Source of the DNA: Cylicocyclus nassatus | Taxonomy: Eukaryota; Nematoda; Chromadorea; Rhabditida; Strongylidae | NCBI GenBank assembly: GCA_958299035.1 | Contig: CATQJL010000316.1 | Coordinates: 25,149,676 to 25,213,675 of the forward strand | Reading direction: 5' to 3' | Length of the DNA stretch: 64,000 bases | Shown: piece after piece, positions 43,358 to 53,719 of the stretch | How positions within the stretch are numbered: position 1 is the first letter of the stretch | Layout of the letters: each line of letters opens with the position of its first letter | Program-made: the position numbers and the translations under genes | Notes under the pieces: model-generated | Database searches by the model: none | What the model saw: only the letters and a program-made list of their open reading frames with translations | Told to the model about the DNA's origin: nothing

Positions 43358-46111
43358 ATCACAAGTTTTATTAGTTATTCACAAGTTTTATTTTAGTCAT
43401 TTTATCCATCTCCATAAACCTGCACATGTTTTTGTCACTGAATCCTGGCTCAATAGTAATATATCCGATAACGAAGTTTTGGGTGATCTTCCATACAACC
43501 TTTTACGTTTTGATCGCAAACACAAAAGGAGCGGTGGAGTATGCGTACTCATACGATTTAGCTTTTCGCAACATTGATCAAAAGCTTTCTTTACCCACTG
43601 ACCTACTGGTTTTCGATCTATTCGTCAATCCTGTTCAAAGTAAAGATTTGTACTCTTATATCGACCACCTAGCCAAACATCCTCTCAAGACAAAGAGCTT
43701 ATTGGCACCCTAGAATATCTGGCTACATCTACAAAAAACACTCTTCTTTTGGGAGATTTCAATCTCAGTGATGTGGACTGGTCCAAGATGAAGGCAATTT
43801 CATCCTCCTCTTCCCGGTTTGTATCACTTTTTGAATGTCTGGGGCTCTCACAAGTTGTCAAAATCCCCACCAGGAATGCGTCAATTTTGGATCTTATTTT
43901 TACAAGATGTAATATCGTCTCCAAAATCCAGATACTTCCCCGTTTAGGCAATGCAGATCACATTATTATATCTTTACAAATAGCCTTGTTTACCTCTGGT
44001 CTTTGTGATATCTCTGAACATTCGCCAGTACGTGAACACTCTAATGCCGTCTTCCATAAAAAAAAACATCTTGTCCAGCATTAACTGGCTTAGTGTATTT
44101 GACGGGTATTCCGATATAGATGAAGTCTACGATAATTTTTTCCGTATAATCCATGACTTGATTTCACGTTATGTTCCCTTTAAGCAAATTAGCCCACCTT
44201 TTTTGAAATACCCAAAACATATACAAAACCTCTGGCTCCAGCGAATGAGATTGTACCTGAATCTTCAGAATCCTCTGAACGATTTACAATACAAGCATGT
44301 TTCCAAAAAACTGTCGTTTCATTTGAAGCGCTTTTTGAAACAAAAGGAGAAGAAATTGGCCAGAAAAGCCTATAATCGCAACCTTTGGACATATCTGAAA
44401 AAGCACTTGAAAGGAAACAAATTCTTTGGTCGCCTACAAGATAAATACGGAAATATTTATCATACTCCTATTTCTAAAGCTGAAGCTCTCGCAGACCATT
44501 TCGCTACTGCATTTTCTGATCCTTCCCCTACCTCTCCTACATGGTTCAACAGATCTTCGGAATCTCGCCCTCCGCCAAAGATAGATCCCTACGTTGTACT
44601 TCTGCGAGCTTTTTCAAGCTTTTGCGGAATGTGAGCCCAGCGTTGTCAGCAACGTCTGATAATATCCCGGCTATTTTTTACAAGATGTTCGCTGATGAGT
44701 TGGCCCTTAGATTAACACATATTTTTGACTTATCATTACTGGGCGCAGATACCTCACCTTTGGAAATCTGCCATACTATTACCAAAGACCTCACTCAACC
44801 CTCAGCTCTCTGATTACACGCCAATAAGCATTCTTCCTACATCGTGCAAAATATTTGAGAAGATTATAATAAGGAATCTGCTGCAATGGCTTGAGAAGAT
44901 AAAATGTCTTCCAGAACAGCAGTATGGATTCCCGCACGGTAGATCAACCGGTACACAGCTCGTCGACTGCCAATTTGATTGGACAGTGGCACTAAGCTTG
45001 AATCAGTCTATAGATGCTATTAATTTGACCTAAGCAAAGCATTCGATACCGTTGATCATAATCTTCTCTTGGCCAAATTAGAGAGTTTAGGAATTAGAGA
45101 TTCGCAGTTAAGATGGCTCCAATCCTATCTTAGCGAGAGGAAATTTTCGATTCAAGTTCTTGACAAAATGTCTGGAACAAGAAACTGTAAATCTGGTGTT
45201 CCACAAGGCAGTGTCTTATCACTAGTTTTGTTCGCTGTATATACTATTGACTTACCTCCATTCCTTATCGCTGATCCCAAAATTAGAGTCGCCATGTATG
45301 CTGACGATGTTAAGATCTATATCACTTACGACCAGAACGACAAAGTTAACGCTAATATTGCACTTCGTAGCTCGATTTTTCACATGATTGCTTGGACTAG
45401 CATGTGGAATCAAGGTAAACTATTCTAAAAGCTGCACTATTCCCATTGGAAGAACGCTCATTGAACCGGAAGAAAATTTTGATCTCGAATGCAAGTTCGT
45501 GATTAAAGATCTGGGCATTTATACTGATTCGAAACTAAGATATTCTATTCATACTGACGAAATTACAACTCGAGCGACCCGGATACTCTATGCACTAATG
45601 CGCACTGTTCAATCTACTGATCCCAAACTACTTATAAGGATCTACAAAACTTTTGTTCTTCCAGTAATTGAATACTGCAGCTATGTATGGAATCCTTCCT
45701 TGAAAAAAGACATTGAAAAATTAGAAAAAATACAGAAAACCTTTACCAAATTTGTTTTCCATCGTGCCTTTATCAATGCAAAATCCTCTCGATCTACCTG
45801 ATTATAAGACTAGAATACGCAAATTAGGTTTCAAAACACTTTTCTATAGAAGAATTCTAGCAGACATTCTGATGGCCTTCAAAATTCTACGAGCTGAGGT
45901 AGGTTTGAAACTCAGTAAATACTGGTCTTTTCGACCTATTAGTGAACGTCGAGCTTCTTTCAATTTGACTACTTTTAGATTTGGCAGGTACAATGTTTCA
46001 CAACAACGCAACAATTTCTTTTATCAAGCAACTTCAATTTTGAACAAGCTACCGCTTTCTTTCTTACCTATGAATTCAAATGCTCATTTGAAGAACGCTT
46101 TGAAAAAGTAG
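43358..46111 (+). pseudogene. CR1/jockey-like LINE ORF2: endonuclease plus reverse transcriptase, decayed
   Basis: The coding signal is spread over all three frames with stops and frameshifts. Endonuclease: FYFSHFIHLHKPAHVFVTES from about 43393, then KRSGGVCVLI, LLLGDFNLSDVDWSK (about 43746) and NASILDLIFTRCNIVSK. Linker: a basic stretch at 44160-44500 ending EALADHFATAFSDPSP. Reverse transcriptase: ISILPTSCKIFEKIIIRNLL, EQQYGFPHGRSTGTQL, LSKAFDTVDHNLLLAKL (a one-base shift near 45023), SGVPQGSVLSLVLFAVY and YADD at 45297-45308. The C-terminal part runs through RIYKTFVLPVIEYCSYVWNP to a stop at 46111. Such proteins nick the target and copy the element's RNA in the nucleus. ORF1 and the first part of the endonuclease are missing on the left, where the LTR element abuts. 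It cannot act as it stands. Confidence 0.88.
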
Positions 46112-46829
46112 ATATTCTTCAACTACTGGGAATGGAGGACGTTGTATGATACTATTTTTGCACCATGTTTTGGAGGTGAAATGCAAGTAACTTTAGTTGC
46201 TATTTTCTGCTTTCAATCGTATCGCTCCCACTAGGAACTATTTTTTGAATAGACATGAAGTAGCTCCTGCCTCACAAACATTGTGAAATTACCCAACCAG
46301 CTTATGATGCATGCACTGATTTCTACACATGCCTATCATTCACAGTGTTAGACACTTTGATCTTACATTCAGTTGGTACATTTGCACAAACACGGAGAGA
46401 ATGAAGCAAAAATTCAACGTATGTATGTATGTACAATGGACAATGGATCGATGGATGGATCAATGGTTTATGGTTTGGTCAATGGATTGGCCGCTGCATG
46501 TACCACGTAAAGTGATCTTTTACTCCTACTTCATATATCCCCGTTGTTTTTGAGCAATATGGTCTACTAACCATTATCCTGATCATTAGATCAAAGCTTC
46601 TGACAAAGTACTGCTTTCAACTTGAAACCATGACCAATCACCTAAAAACCCATCTCAAGGCCCGGCACGAGGTGGGCAAAAGGGGTTTTCGAACACGAAT
46701 TCCCCTTTGACCCGGAAACTGGCACCACCGCTTGCGCAGTAAACACTTTGTCCACAGAAAAGTTTTATTGAAGAAAAAACCCTCAAAAAACTTTATTTCT
46801 ATCCAAAAAACAAATAGAGATCCAAAATA
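46112..46829. other. LINE 3' flank and simple repeats; no gene
   Basis: AT-rich sequence with short ATGTATGTATGTAC and GATGGATGGATCAATGG type tracts near 46420-46480. The LINE 3' UTR probably occupies the first part, but no tail is visible. Confidence 0.4.
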
Positions 46830-47592
46830 TTGTGATGGGGATTCTACCATAGCGAGGATGAAGTTCAACTGATTGAGGTAGTGTTTGCCGGGGAAGAGCG
46901 GACGATTCAACATTTCGGCAAGAATGCAGCCCACCTAAGTTAGATACAAAAAGGAACGGTCAATTATGACACTCATAAAAAGGGGAAAAGGGAGCGTATA
47001 AGGTGATAACGAGAAACTGTCGCTTACCGAGCACACGTCGATGGATTTTGTGTAACCTTTTGAGTTCAGCATGATTTCTGGGACTCGATACCACCTAAAA
47101 AGGTTAATCACATAAGCGAAAACCTAGATACCTCGAAAATGAGACCGATTTCAAAGCAAGGACTCTAACTAATTTTTCGTATTGAGATTCAAACAGATAA
47201 AAGAGACTTGATCAAAGCTTACCTTGTCGTACTCGATTAGAAAACCAGCGTGATCTGTATGCGGATCTGTGACTCGAACGAAGCCAAAGTCGCAGATCTG
47301 AAAAGACGTAAAACATAAGAACTAGTATGTGAAATCACGCCAATAAAATCAAAGCGAGGCCCAACTTCGAACAACTGGCCATGTACCTTCTCAATATTTC
47401 CTCTCGATGCCGACTCTTCCTCTGTCATCTGAAATACTTAGATAATACAATAGCTCGATAAAGCAAAGCAAACGCAGTATGTATGAGAGCTTAGATCGGC
47501 GTCGCTGAGATTGTAGGACTCAGCAATACGCCGTTCGATTGGAGCGAGCTTTCCTTCCTTAGGAAGCGGGGCTGCTGAGGGTATTTTTGCCT
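46830..47592 (-). pseudogene. ERK/MPK-1-like MAP kinase fragment (pseudogene)
   Basis: Minus-strand exon remnants, 5' to 3': 47592-47495 (KIPSAAPLPKEGKLAPIERR, linkage uncertain), 47428-47354 (MTEEESASRGNIEKVHGQLF then EVGPR), 47297-47223 (ICDFGFVRVTDPHTDHAGFL then IEYDK), 47094-47028 ([20 protein letters not shown] then CS) and 46934-46830 ([20 protein letters not shown] then [15 protein letters not shown]). The match to ERK is unmistakable: N-terminal HGQLFEVGPR, the activation segment, the P+1 loop and the GCILAEML insert region. Lesions: the whole glycine-loop to HRD region is absent between the second and third pieces; DFGLAR reads DFGFVR; the TEY phosphorylation motif reads IEY; a five-base loss relative to EYVATRW shifts the frame; W to C in SIDVW; one codon is lost in AEML(S)NRPL; and donors after EVGPR and SPSQ are missing. 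Several GT/AG splice sites survive, so it arose by DNA duplication rather than retrotransposition. Confidence 0.88.
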
Positions 47593-47689
47593 CTATCAAC
47601 AAGGAGAGGAGGAGGTTTGAAACCAAATTTTCAGTATATACTAATCTTTAGGCGTAGAGTAGATTTATGTAAAAATTTTGAAGAAATTA

Positions 47690-48230
47690 TGTGAATTGAG
47701 AGTTTTGCCGACCTCACGTGGGAATTAGGTCGGCAAATGCCGACCTAATTTGGAAATTAGTTAAGCACGCTCTTCATTCACATAAGTTTTTCGTAATATT
47801 TCATACTTTATTACTTAGTCCTATTGCGCATATACACACCGAATCCCGCGCGATTTCGTCACCTCTGCGTTGCAAACGAGCCATTTTTCCATTTCTTTGG
47901 TAGCGCAAAATTTTCAGAAAAAAGTTTTTGCCACAACCTTCAGTCACATAATTTTTAATGAAACTCCTCAATTAAGCCCTGCAAGCCCGTGTGCATGTAC
48001 TTACCAAGTTTCATACCATATCGTTCATCTGCGCGTTCTAAACGAGTCGTTTGAATTCACATCTTCATTTACCAGTTTTGCGAAATTCTCGGAAAAAATG
48101 CTAATTACTCGTTCCGTTCACATAAGTTTTCCATAATTTTTCATACTTTGTTTCCACTAGCCTCTCTCCGTTCGCATACAAAATTTGGTGCCATATCGTT
48201 ACACATACATTGAGAACTAGACATGTATGC
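47690..48230. repeat. Diverged tandem repeat, unit about 165-190 bases
   Basis: CACATAAGTTTTTCGTAATA and TTTCATACTTT near 47780 recur as CACATAATTTTTAATGAA near 47944 and CACATAAGTTTTCCATAAT and TTTCATACTTTG near 48120. Between them AAACGAGCC and AAACGAGTCGT occur at matching offsets. An imperfect inverted pair of TTAGGTCGGCA and TGCCGACCTAA lies at 47727-47750. Confidence 0.5.
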
Positions 48231-48232
48231 AG

Positions 48233-48515
48233 TTACAAATAGCATCGCTTGGGCGACGTCGCGCGTGCGGCAATTAGCGACGGCGCGGTTTGACGCGCGC
48301 GAACTCCAGTGTTCGCTCGTTGAGGCACATATAGGCTATACCAACCCGCATCGGTTATGCGACGTCGCGCCTGCGGCGACTGCGACGATGCGATGTGACG
48401 CTTGCGAACTCTGCCGCGCGTTAGGGCACGCCGCATGCGACGGTGCGTCGTCGCAAGGCATGCTGGCGCGGTACCGATGCCGGCTGGTACAGCCTATAAC
48501 ATGTCAAGATAAGTA
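48233..48515. repeat. GC-rich CpG-dense block with foldback
   Basis: GCGACGTCGCGCGTGCGGCAA (48253) and GCGACGTCGCGCCTGCGGCGA (48360) introduce two diverged tandem units of about 107 bases. From 48330 to 48499 the ends fold back: TATAGGCTATACCAACCCGC and ATCGGT pair with ACCGAT, GCCGGCTGGTACAGCCTATA. It is far more GC-rich than its surroundings and open in several frames without looking like protein. It may be a foldback transposon. Confidence 0.55.
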
Positions 48516-48813
48516 GCGAGCATGAACTACCAATTTTTTTTCCGGGGCTCCGCCCCGGACCCCGCAAAAACGATTTCTCCTTTGCTTTTTGGCCCTAAAA
48601 CGATTTCCAGCTTGTCATTTGCCGACTTCGTGCCGGGCCCTGACCCATCTATCAAAAAATCCATCCTACGCGATATTTCTTACATTACCAACAATGTGTG
48701 TTCGCATAATTACAGTTTTCGCTCTCACCTCCTGTCCTCTCGAATTTTAGAGATTTTAGATTACTGCCGAGCGATACTGTGCGAAAGCTATAGCCGAAAA
48801 CTGGGTGAGGTAA

Positions 48814-49661
48814 CTTACATACACCATAAGGTTGTCGCCGCCTAGTTAGCGGAGTTCATGAGAGGTCATGAACTGGCAGCAACGCCAATTTGCACCCAAT
48901 TTGCACCGAAGGCTGATTCTGCTCACGGTAACTCCGTCATCATCCTGCAGCCTATGAAACGGAATTTCTTTGAAATTCGAATTCAAAGTTCAGTAGTAAA
49001 ATTAGTCCAATTAGGGCAAAAACTTGTATTTAGGGGTATTCTAACCGCTGATTCCGAATAATCGTTAATCGTTTTGTGAAACCTAAGATTTTTTCTCTTT
49101 TGATTTGAAACTTGTTTTCACAAATAAAAATTTCAAAAATTCTATGCAAGGGTCTAACATGCTGTTTCCTAAAAAACTGATGGTTTTGCTTGATACCTCA
49201 AGAGTTTAATGTTCCAAAAAAACCGAAAATAAATAAAATTTTGAAGGAAAGAATATTCAAAGTTTTGAGCGAAACCATTAGCTTTTTAGGAAACAGCATG
49301 TCAGAAAACCCTTACATGCAATTTTTGAAATTTCTAATTGTGAAAACAAGTTTCAATTAAAAAAGAAAAAAGCCTAGGTTTCAAGCAAAATGATTAATAT
49401 ATTCGGAATTAGCCTGCTTTAAAACCTCTAAATACAAGTTTTAGCCCCAATTGGACTGATTTTACTAGTGAACTTTGAATTCAGATTTCAAAGAAATTCC
49501 GATTTCTTGGGCTGCAGGATGATGACGGAGTTACCGTGAGCAGAATCAGCTCACCTTCGGTGCAAATTGAGTGCAAATTAGCGTTGCTGCCAGCTCATGA
49601 CCTCTCATGAACTCTAACTAGGCGGCGGCAACCTTATGGTGTATATATGTATGTATGTAAG
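48814..49661. repeat. Large palindrome, 848 bases with arms of about 395 bases
   Basis: CTTACATACACCATAAGGTT at 48814 meets its partner ending GTAAG at 49661, and the arms match along nearly their whole length. Examples are TGAGAGGTCATGAACTGGCA with TGCCAGCTCATGACCTCTCA, GGTAACTCCGTCATCATCCT with GGATGATGACGGAGTTACC, and AACATGCTGTTTCCTAAAAA with TTTTTAGGAAACAGCATGT. The spacer is about 40 bases near 49225. Indels and substitutions show some age. There is no coding content. It is a foldback/MITE-type element, larger than the others here. Confidence 0.88.
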
Positions 49662-49679
49662 TCCCGTTCCCCCCCCCCC

Positions 49680-49813
49680 CGAAAACTAGAATTTAATCAA
49701 TCTTGCTTTTCTTCTCCCACTAGTTTGACTGAGTTCAGTTCTTTCGTTTATTTTTACGATTGTATGCACATCGCTTGTTCGATGTATTTTATATAAATAA
49801 ATATAAATAAATA
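49680..49813 (+). mobile_element. LINE 3' end with AATAAATAA tail
   Basis: A short unique stretch (CTTCTCCCACTAGTTTGACTG and then TTTATTTTTACGATTGTATG) ends in an ATATAAATAAATATAAATAA-type tail, which is the normal 3' terminus of CR1/jockey-type LINEs. It is a 5'-truncated fragment of about 130 bases. Confidence 0.55.
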
Positions 49814-49814
49814 A

Positions 49815-50035
49815 GTTTGCAGTGCTTAATAATAAAAACCCAATTTGACCTTGTGGCAAACGCTCTGATCCAAGACTCACTTTTCAGCGAAATTTTTGAA
49901 AACGAATGCTAGATTTAAAATTAGTATTCTTCCCTATTTCTGTTTTATGAAACTAGACTTGATGATCGCTTCCACCAAAACACTCGCAATCAGTTTTTTG
50001 AATACATTGTGTCTTTTCTAAGGTTCCTTCTAGGA
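49815..50035 (+). mobile_element. LINE ORF1 5' fragment, inverted relative to the 53.4-53.6 kb copy
   Basis: Diverged reverse complement of 53420-53640. Both read TTGACCTTGTG or TCGACCTTGTG, then CTGATCCAAGACTCACTTTT and CAGCGAA, later TTGATGATCGCTTCCA and ACTCGCAATCAGTTTTT. Both translate to FDLV.NALIQDSLFSE in the LINE sense direction. It starts directly after the AATAAATAA tail of another LINE. Confidence 0.65.
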
Positions 50036-50594
50036 TCTATTCATACATCCCTTTAGTTCTTTTCTCTAAAGTGAGTTAGAAACGATAAATGTGGCGGGCA
50101 CCAGCACCGTTGGCTCGGCCCGCATCAGACCTATAGTCGGGATACTACTGGCTACAAAAACCAGAATAACTCGGTCACTAGATTTTGCATGTTTATGGAA
50201 GATTATAAATTTCGGTGGCGTCATAAATTGCCTCGAATCAAATGGTAATTTTTGAAAGAAAAGTAGTAAATACGTATGTAACAATCATTACATAGCCCTT
50301 CTTGCTCCTTTGACTGACTTTTAGCGGATCACTGCACATACTGTGTCAAATGATGTAGTGGTAATAGTGATAAAAATAGAGATGGTCATACACAAAGTGT
50401 GTTACTTATAAACTAAAAACCATTTTATATGTAAATTTTGTATGTAAGTTTTAACTCCGTTTCGTTCCTGCCCTTAGACGGAGTACAGGAACTCCGGGCT
50501 CTCCCCGGAACTCCTCAGTAAGGAAGGAGAGCCCGTGAACCTGTTCTATTATAAAAACGTCTGAAGAAGAGCTTGAAATGAGACAACCACTCCG
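50036..50594. other. No gene; short GC hairpin at 50480-50545
   Basis: AT-rich sequence. ACTCCGGGCTCTCCCCGGAAC and GGAAGGAGAGCCCGTGAACC near 50489-50540 can form a local hairpin. The minus frame 50284-50066 has no support. Confidence 0.35.
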
Positions 50595-50793
50595 AAAATT
50601 GCAAATGACTTCCGGGAGAAAATAAACTTCTAAAACTTCCGGGGGACGCTTCTATTGGACCGTGTGAGTGGGCCACGCCCACCTGGCCCCTCCCTACCGG
50701 GCAGCTCCAACTCCTCCATGCCCCCTCACCCCCTCCCCTCCCCCGGAAGAAGTTTAGAAATTGTCCCCTCGAAAGTCATTTGCGATTGTCTAA
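50595..50793. mobile_element. Foldback element with about 50-base arms
   Basis: AAATTGCAAATGACTTCCGG, GAGAAAATAAACTTCTAAAA and CTTCCGGGGGA on the left pair with TCCCCCGGAAG, AAGTTTAGAAATTGTCCCCT and CGAAAGTCATTTGCGATTG on the right. The interior is C-rich (CACGCCCACCTGGCCCC and CACCCCCTCCCCTCCCCC). Confidence 0.7.
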
Positions 50794-51313
50794 GCAGATA
50801 TGTCTAAGCCAAGACCGATTAGAGAGAAGACAGTTCAGAGACACATATAGAGAGACACAATTTATGTTTTACAATTAGTGACGAATTAGTAATAAGCAAG
50901 AAAATGTAAGGGAACTCTTCATGCAAAAAGCTCAGAACAAATCTCAGCAACAGTATGCAAGATGGAAATATGTCGTGTGGTTGACAGAAGTTGCGAGAGG
51001 AGGGTAAAACTTGAAAGTCAGTGTATGTTTATAAAATGAGATTTATGACTAGTAAGACCAATTAACCTATGAACCATAAGACCAAGTGCACACACATGTT
51101 ATCTATTCATATCGATTTCGCATTATGGTACAGGAAGTGGGGGCCTATCGTACAGGCAATATAGTGAGATAGAACGAAAGTGCATTCCACAAAAATCCGA
51201 CTGTGTTCATTGAGTTTACGTTAGTTACCATTTCATAAAGAATATGCTTCTGTGTAGTAGGTTACAGTACGGGCTTTTATATATCATTGGTTCGATCAGT
51301 AAGAAGGCTAGGG

Positions 51314-52553
51314 CTAGAATTTGTCGGTGATTGGAAGATCGATGCAAAATAATGTGCAAGGCATTCGTCTCTCTTGATCAGTTTTGCATAAATTTCCTTG
51401 GTGGTCACGTAACTTTTGAGGGTTATCTTTTTTTTTGAAAATCAGGCGAGCGAATTTGAAGAGAGAGGAAGTGCTCATGTTAGATAGTCTTTTTTGTCTG
51501 TTTGCATTGAATCTGGCTAAAGGTCTTGTCAACTTCTTCACTATGTCTTTGTATTTATCAGATGTCAGTGGGTGGATTGCACAAAACAAGAGATCTCTTT
51601 GTTCTATCAAGTTCCTGACGTGTGTAGGATACTTCTCGGGTTCTCTTGCTCGCTTTAATGGGTTGAAACGCGACAGCAAATCATGTAAAAGATCAAGAAA
51701 ACTTTGTTACATGTCATCGATAAAAAAAGAATTGTCCAGCAGGGTCCACCAATCAGTAGTTTCCAAGCAGGCAGAAATAGCCATATAATCGCCGGTTGCA
51801 TAGCCAGGGCAACAATCCATACAGAAAAAAACGACCGGCAACATAAGATCAAAGTAAGTGCTTGTGCGGTCCAAGGGGGGGGGGGGGGGTCCTATAGTCA
51901 CATTATGTACCATAGGCGAAGTTGATAGTACCAGATCAAGTATCACTCCTCGTGGGATGTAATACATGTTGGGTTAGTAAAAGATTATCAAACAACTTGA
52001 TAAATCTGGCAGATGCAGAGCATGGCGTTTTAAGAGACCAGTCAATGAGCAACTCAAAATCACCCACGAGAACAACATCACAATGACTGTTACACAGGAT
52101 CTGCAAAAAATCAATGAGCTTAAAATCATAATTATGGGAAGAAGATGGAGGGCGATAGACAAGGATAATCCATTGAGATTGCGTCACATTATCCGATTTT
52201 TGTAAGCATAATATTCCACTCAATCCCAGACTAGGCAACGATATTTCTTTATAGATAGTAGTTTCTCGGACAAATACACATAAGCCAACGCCACGCCTTT
52301 ATGGGCAGTCCTTTTGAAAAATTCTATATGAAAGATTTAAGTTCAATTCGGAAGGTTCAATAGAAGATGGCAACCAAGACTCAGTTATACAAATTGAAGC
52401 AGTCTTATCTTGTATCAAAAAAAAAAGACGAAACAGATCAATTTTATTAAGCAAACTCTGGGCATTTAACAGCATACACTTCATAATACGGGTACCATGC
52501 TCATAATTTAGGTTCCCTGTTGTGGATGTTTCCCTGAACTCCATTGCAGATCA
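51314..52553 (-). pseudogene. LINE ORF2 5' part: endonuclease and linker, reverse transcriptase missing
   Basis: On the minus strand, from about 52544: KCMLLNAQSLLNKIDLFRLF and SICITESWLPSSIEPSELNL form the start of an endonuclease/exonuclease/phosphatase domain. After a shift come WIILVYRPPSSSHNYDFKLI and VLVGDFELLIDWS (the catalytic GDFN block, with Asn replaced by Glu) and TQHVLHPTR. The stretch 51679-51314 has the basic linker expected after the endonuclease (RNLIEQRDLLFCAIHPLTSD, RQKRLSNMSTSSLFKFARLI). No reverse-transcriptase motif follows downstream (below 51.3 kb), so the element lost its 3' half, the opposite of the usual 5' truncation. The frame is interrupted several times. Confidence 0.8.
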
Positions 52554-52554
52554 G

Positions 52555-53640
52555 CGACATTAACTATTTCCCCTTTGTAAACTACATATGCTTTGTGCGC
52601 TAGCTCCTGATTTTTGATGCGTGCCTCCCTACGCAGCTTATATCCCTTTTTACATTGATCTGCTGTAAGACTTGGCCTAATGTATATGTTAGAGAACAGG
52701 GGATTTGCGCAGCAATTAAGCCTTGCTAAGTGCTACGGGAATACTTAGATGGGAATATGATTTTAGTCAAGCGTGGTTTGCCCTCTGAACCTTTCCCATC
52801 CTAAAGACTGAAGTGGGCCTGATCTCCACTCCAAGATCATGTAGGATTTTGGTGACCTTATATTCCGAATCAGCTTGCTTAGCCGAAGGACGCGAAGGAG
52901 AAGTTAATTCTGGTATTCCGGCCACTACAAATGCTTCTCACACAAAAGAACTCTTCACAAATCATACGAGAGTTTGATTTGACGAAGATTGATCGCAAAA
53001 CGTGGAGGGAGTCCATGACCTGCGATGGAGCACGGAGGGGTACTTTCGAGAAATGTCGATATCGTGTGTAAATGCATTGATATGTCACTAAAAGCACCGG
53101 AATCAAATAGTCCGGCAACAAGAGGATCATTGCTTGGAATCTGAGAGGTCTGAGAAAACTGCGAAAGAGAGACTTTAGATTTGTTTTGAGATGAATGCGT
53201 CGAAACCATGACAAAATAGAGAACGAGATCGACAAAAAAGAGCGCCAAAAAAACACAACCGCTAATGCGCGGGAAATGATAAGAATCATATTCTTCTTTG
53301 AAAAGAGCTAGAGATATAGATGACCAGATCCTAGAAGGAGACATAGCTCTATTTTGAGCGCAGCCCTCTCTTAGTACATTTTGGCGCTGAGCCACCTCGA
53401 TGTCCTCAGGTATTGCCAGCTAAAAAAAGGCACAGTTTATTCGAAAAACTGATTGCGAGTGGCTCGATGGAAGCGATCATCAAGTTGTAGTTCAATAGAC
53501 AGAGCATCGGCAAGAATATTAATTCTAAATCTAGCTCTCGTTTTTAAAACGTTCGCTGAAAAGTGAGTCTTGGATCAGCGCGTTTGTCACAAGGTCGAAT
53601 CGGATTTTTGGTTTTAAGCACTCCAAACTTGTGAATTATT
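52555..53640 (-). pseudogene. LINE ORF1 (same element as the 51.3-52.5 kb endonuclease)
   Basis: Read on the minus strand. The N-terminal part near 53600-53430 gives NALIQDSLFSE and ILADALSIELQLDDRFHRAT. An open run at 53395-52955 (146 codons) contains a strongly hydrophobic segment, CVFLALFFVDLVLYFVM, about 50 residues in, then Ser/Thr-rich sequence. Further on come VVAGIPELTSPSRPSAKQAD, VTKILHDLGVEIRPTSVFRM, RLTKIIFPSKYS and NIYIRPSLTADQCKKGYKLR with EARIKNQELAHKAYVVYKGE. The last blocks are the standard ORF1 C-terminal domain of CR1/jockey/L2-type LINEs (an RNA-binding chaperone). It ends just before the endonuclease start at 52544, as expected for ORF1-ORF2 order. Frameshifts and stops make it non-functional. 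Confidence 0.75.
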
Positions 53641-53719
53641 TCCATATTTTTTGCACACTCATAATCCCGTGATTCGAAGGAATCACATAATCATCATTCA
53701 GCCCCCTCCCCCTCCATTA

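Noticed and set aside
43426..43713. 95-codon frame starting MFLSLNPGS
   Set aside because: It is the wrong frame over the LINE endonuclease; the homologous reading (HVFVTESWL) is one base earlier.
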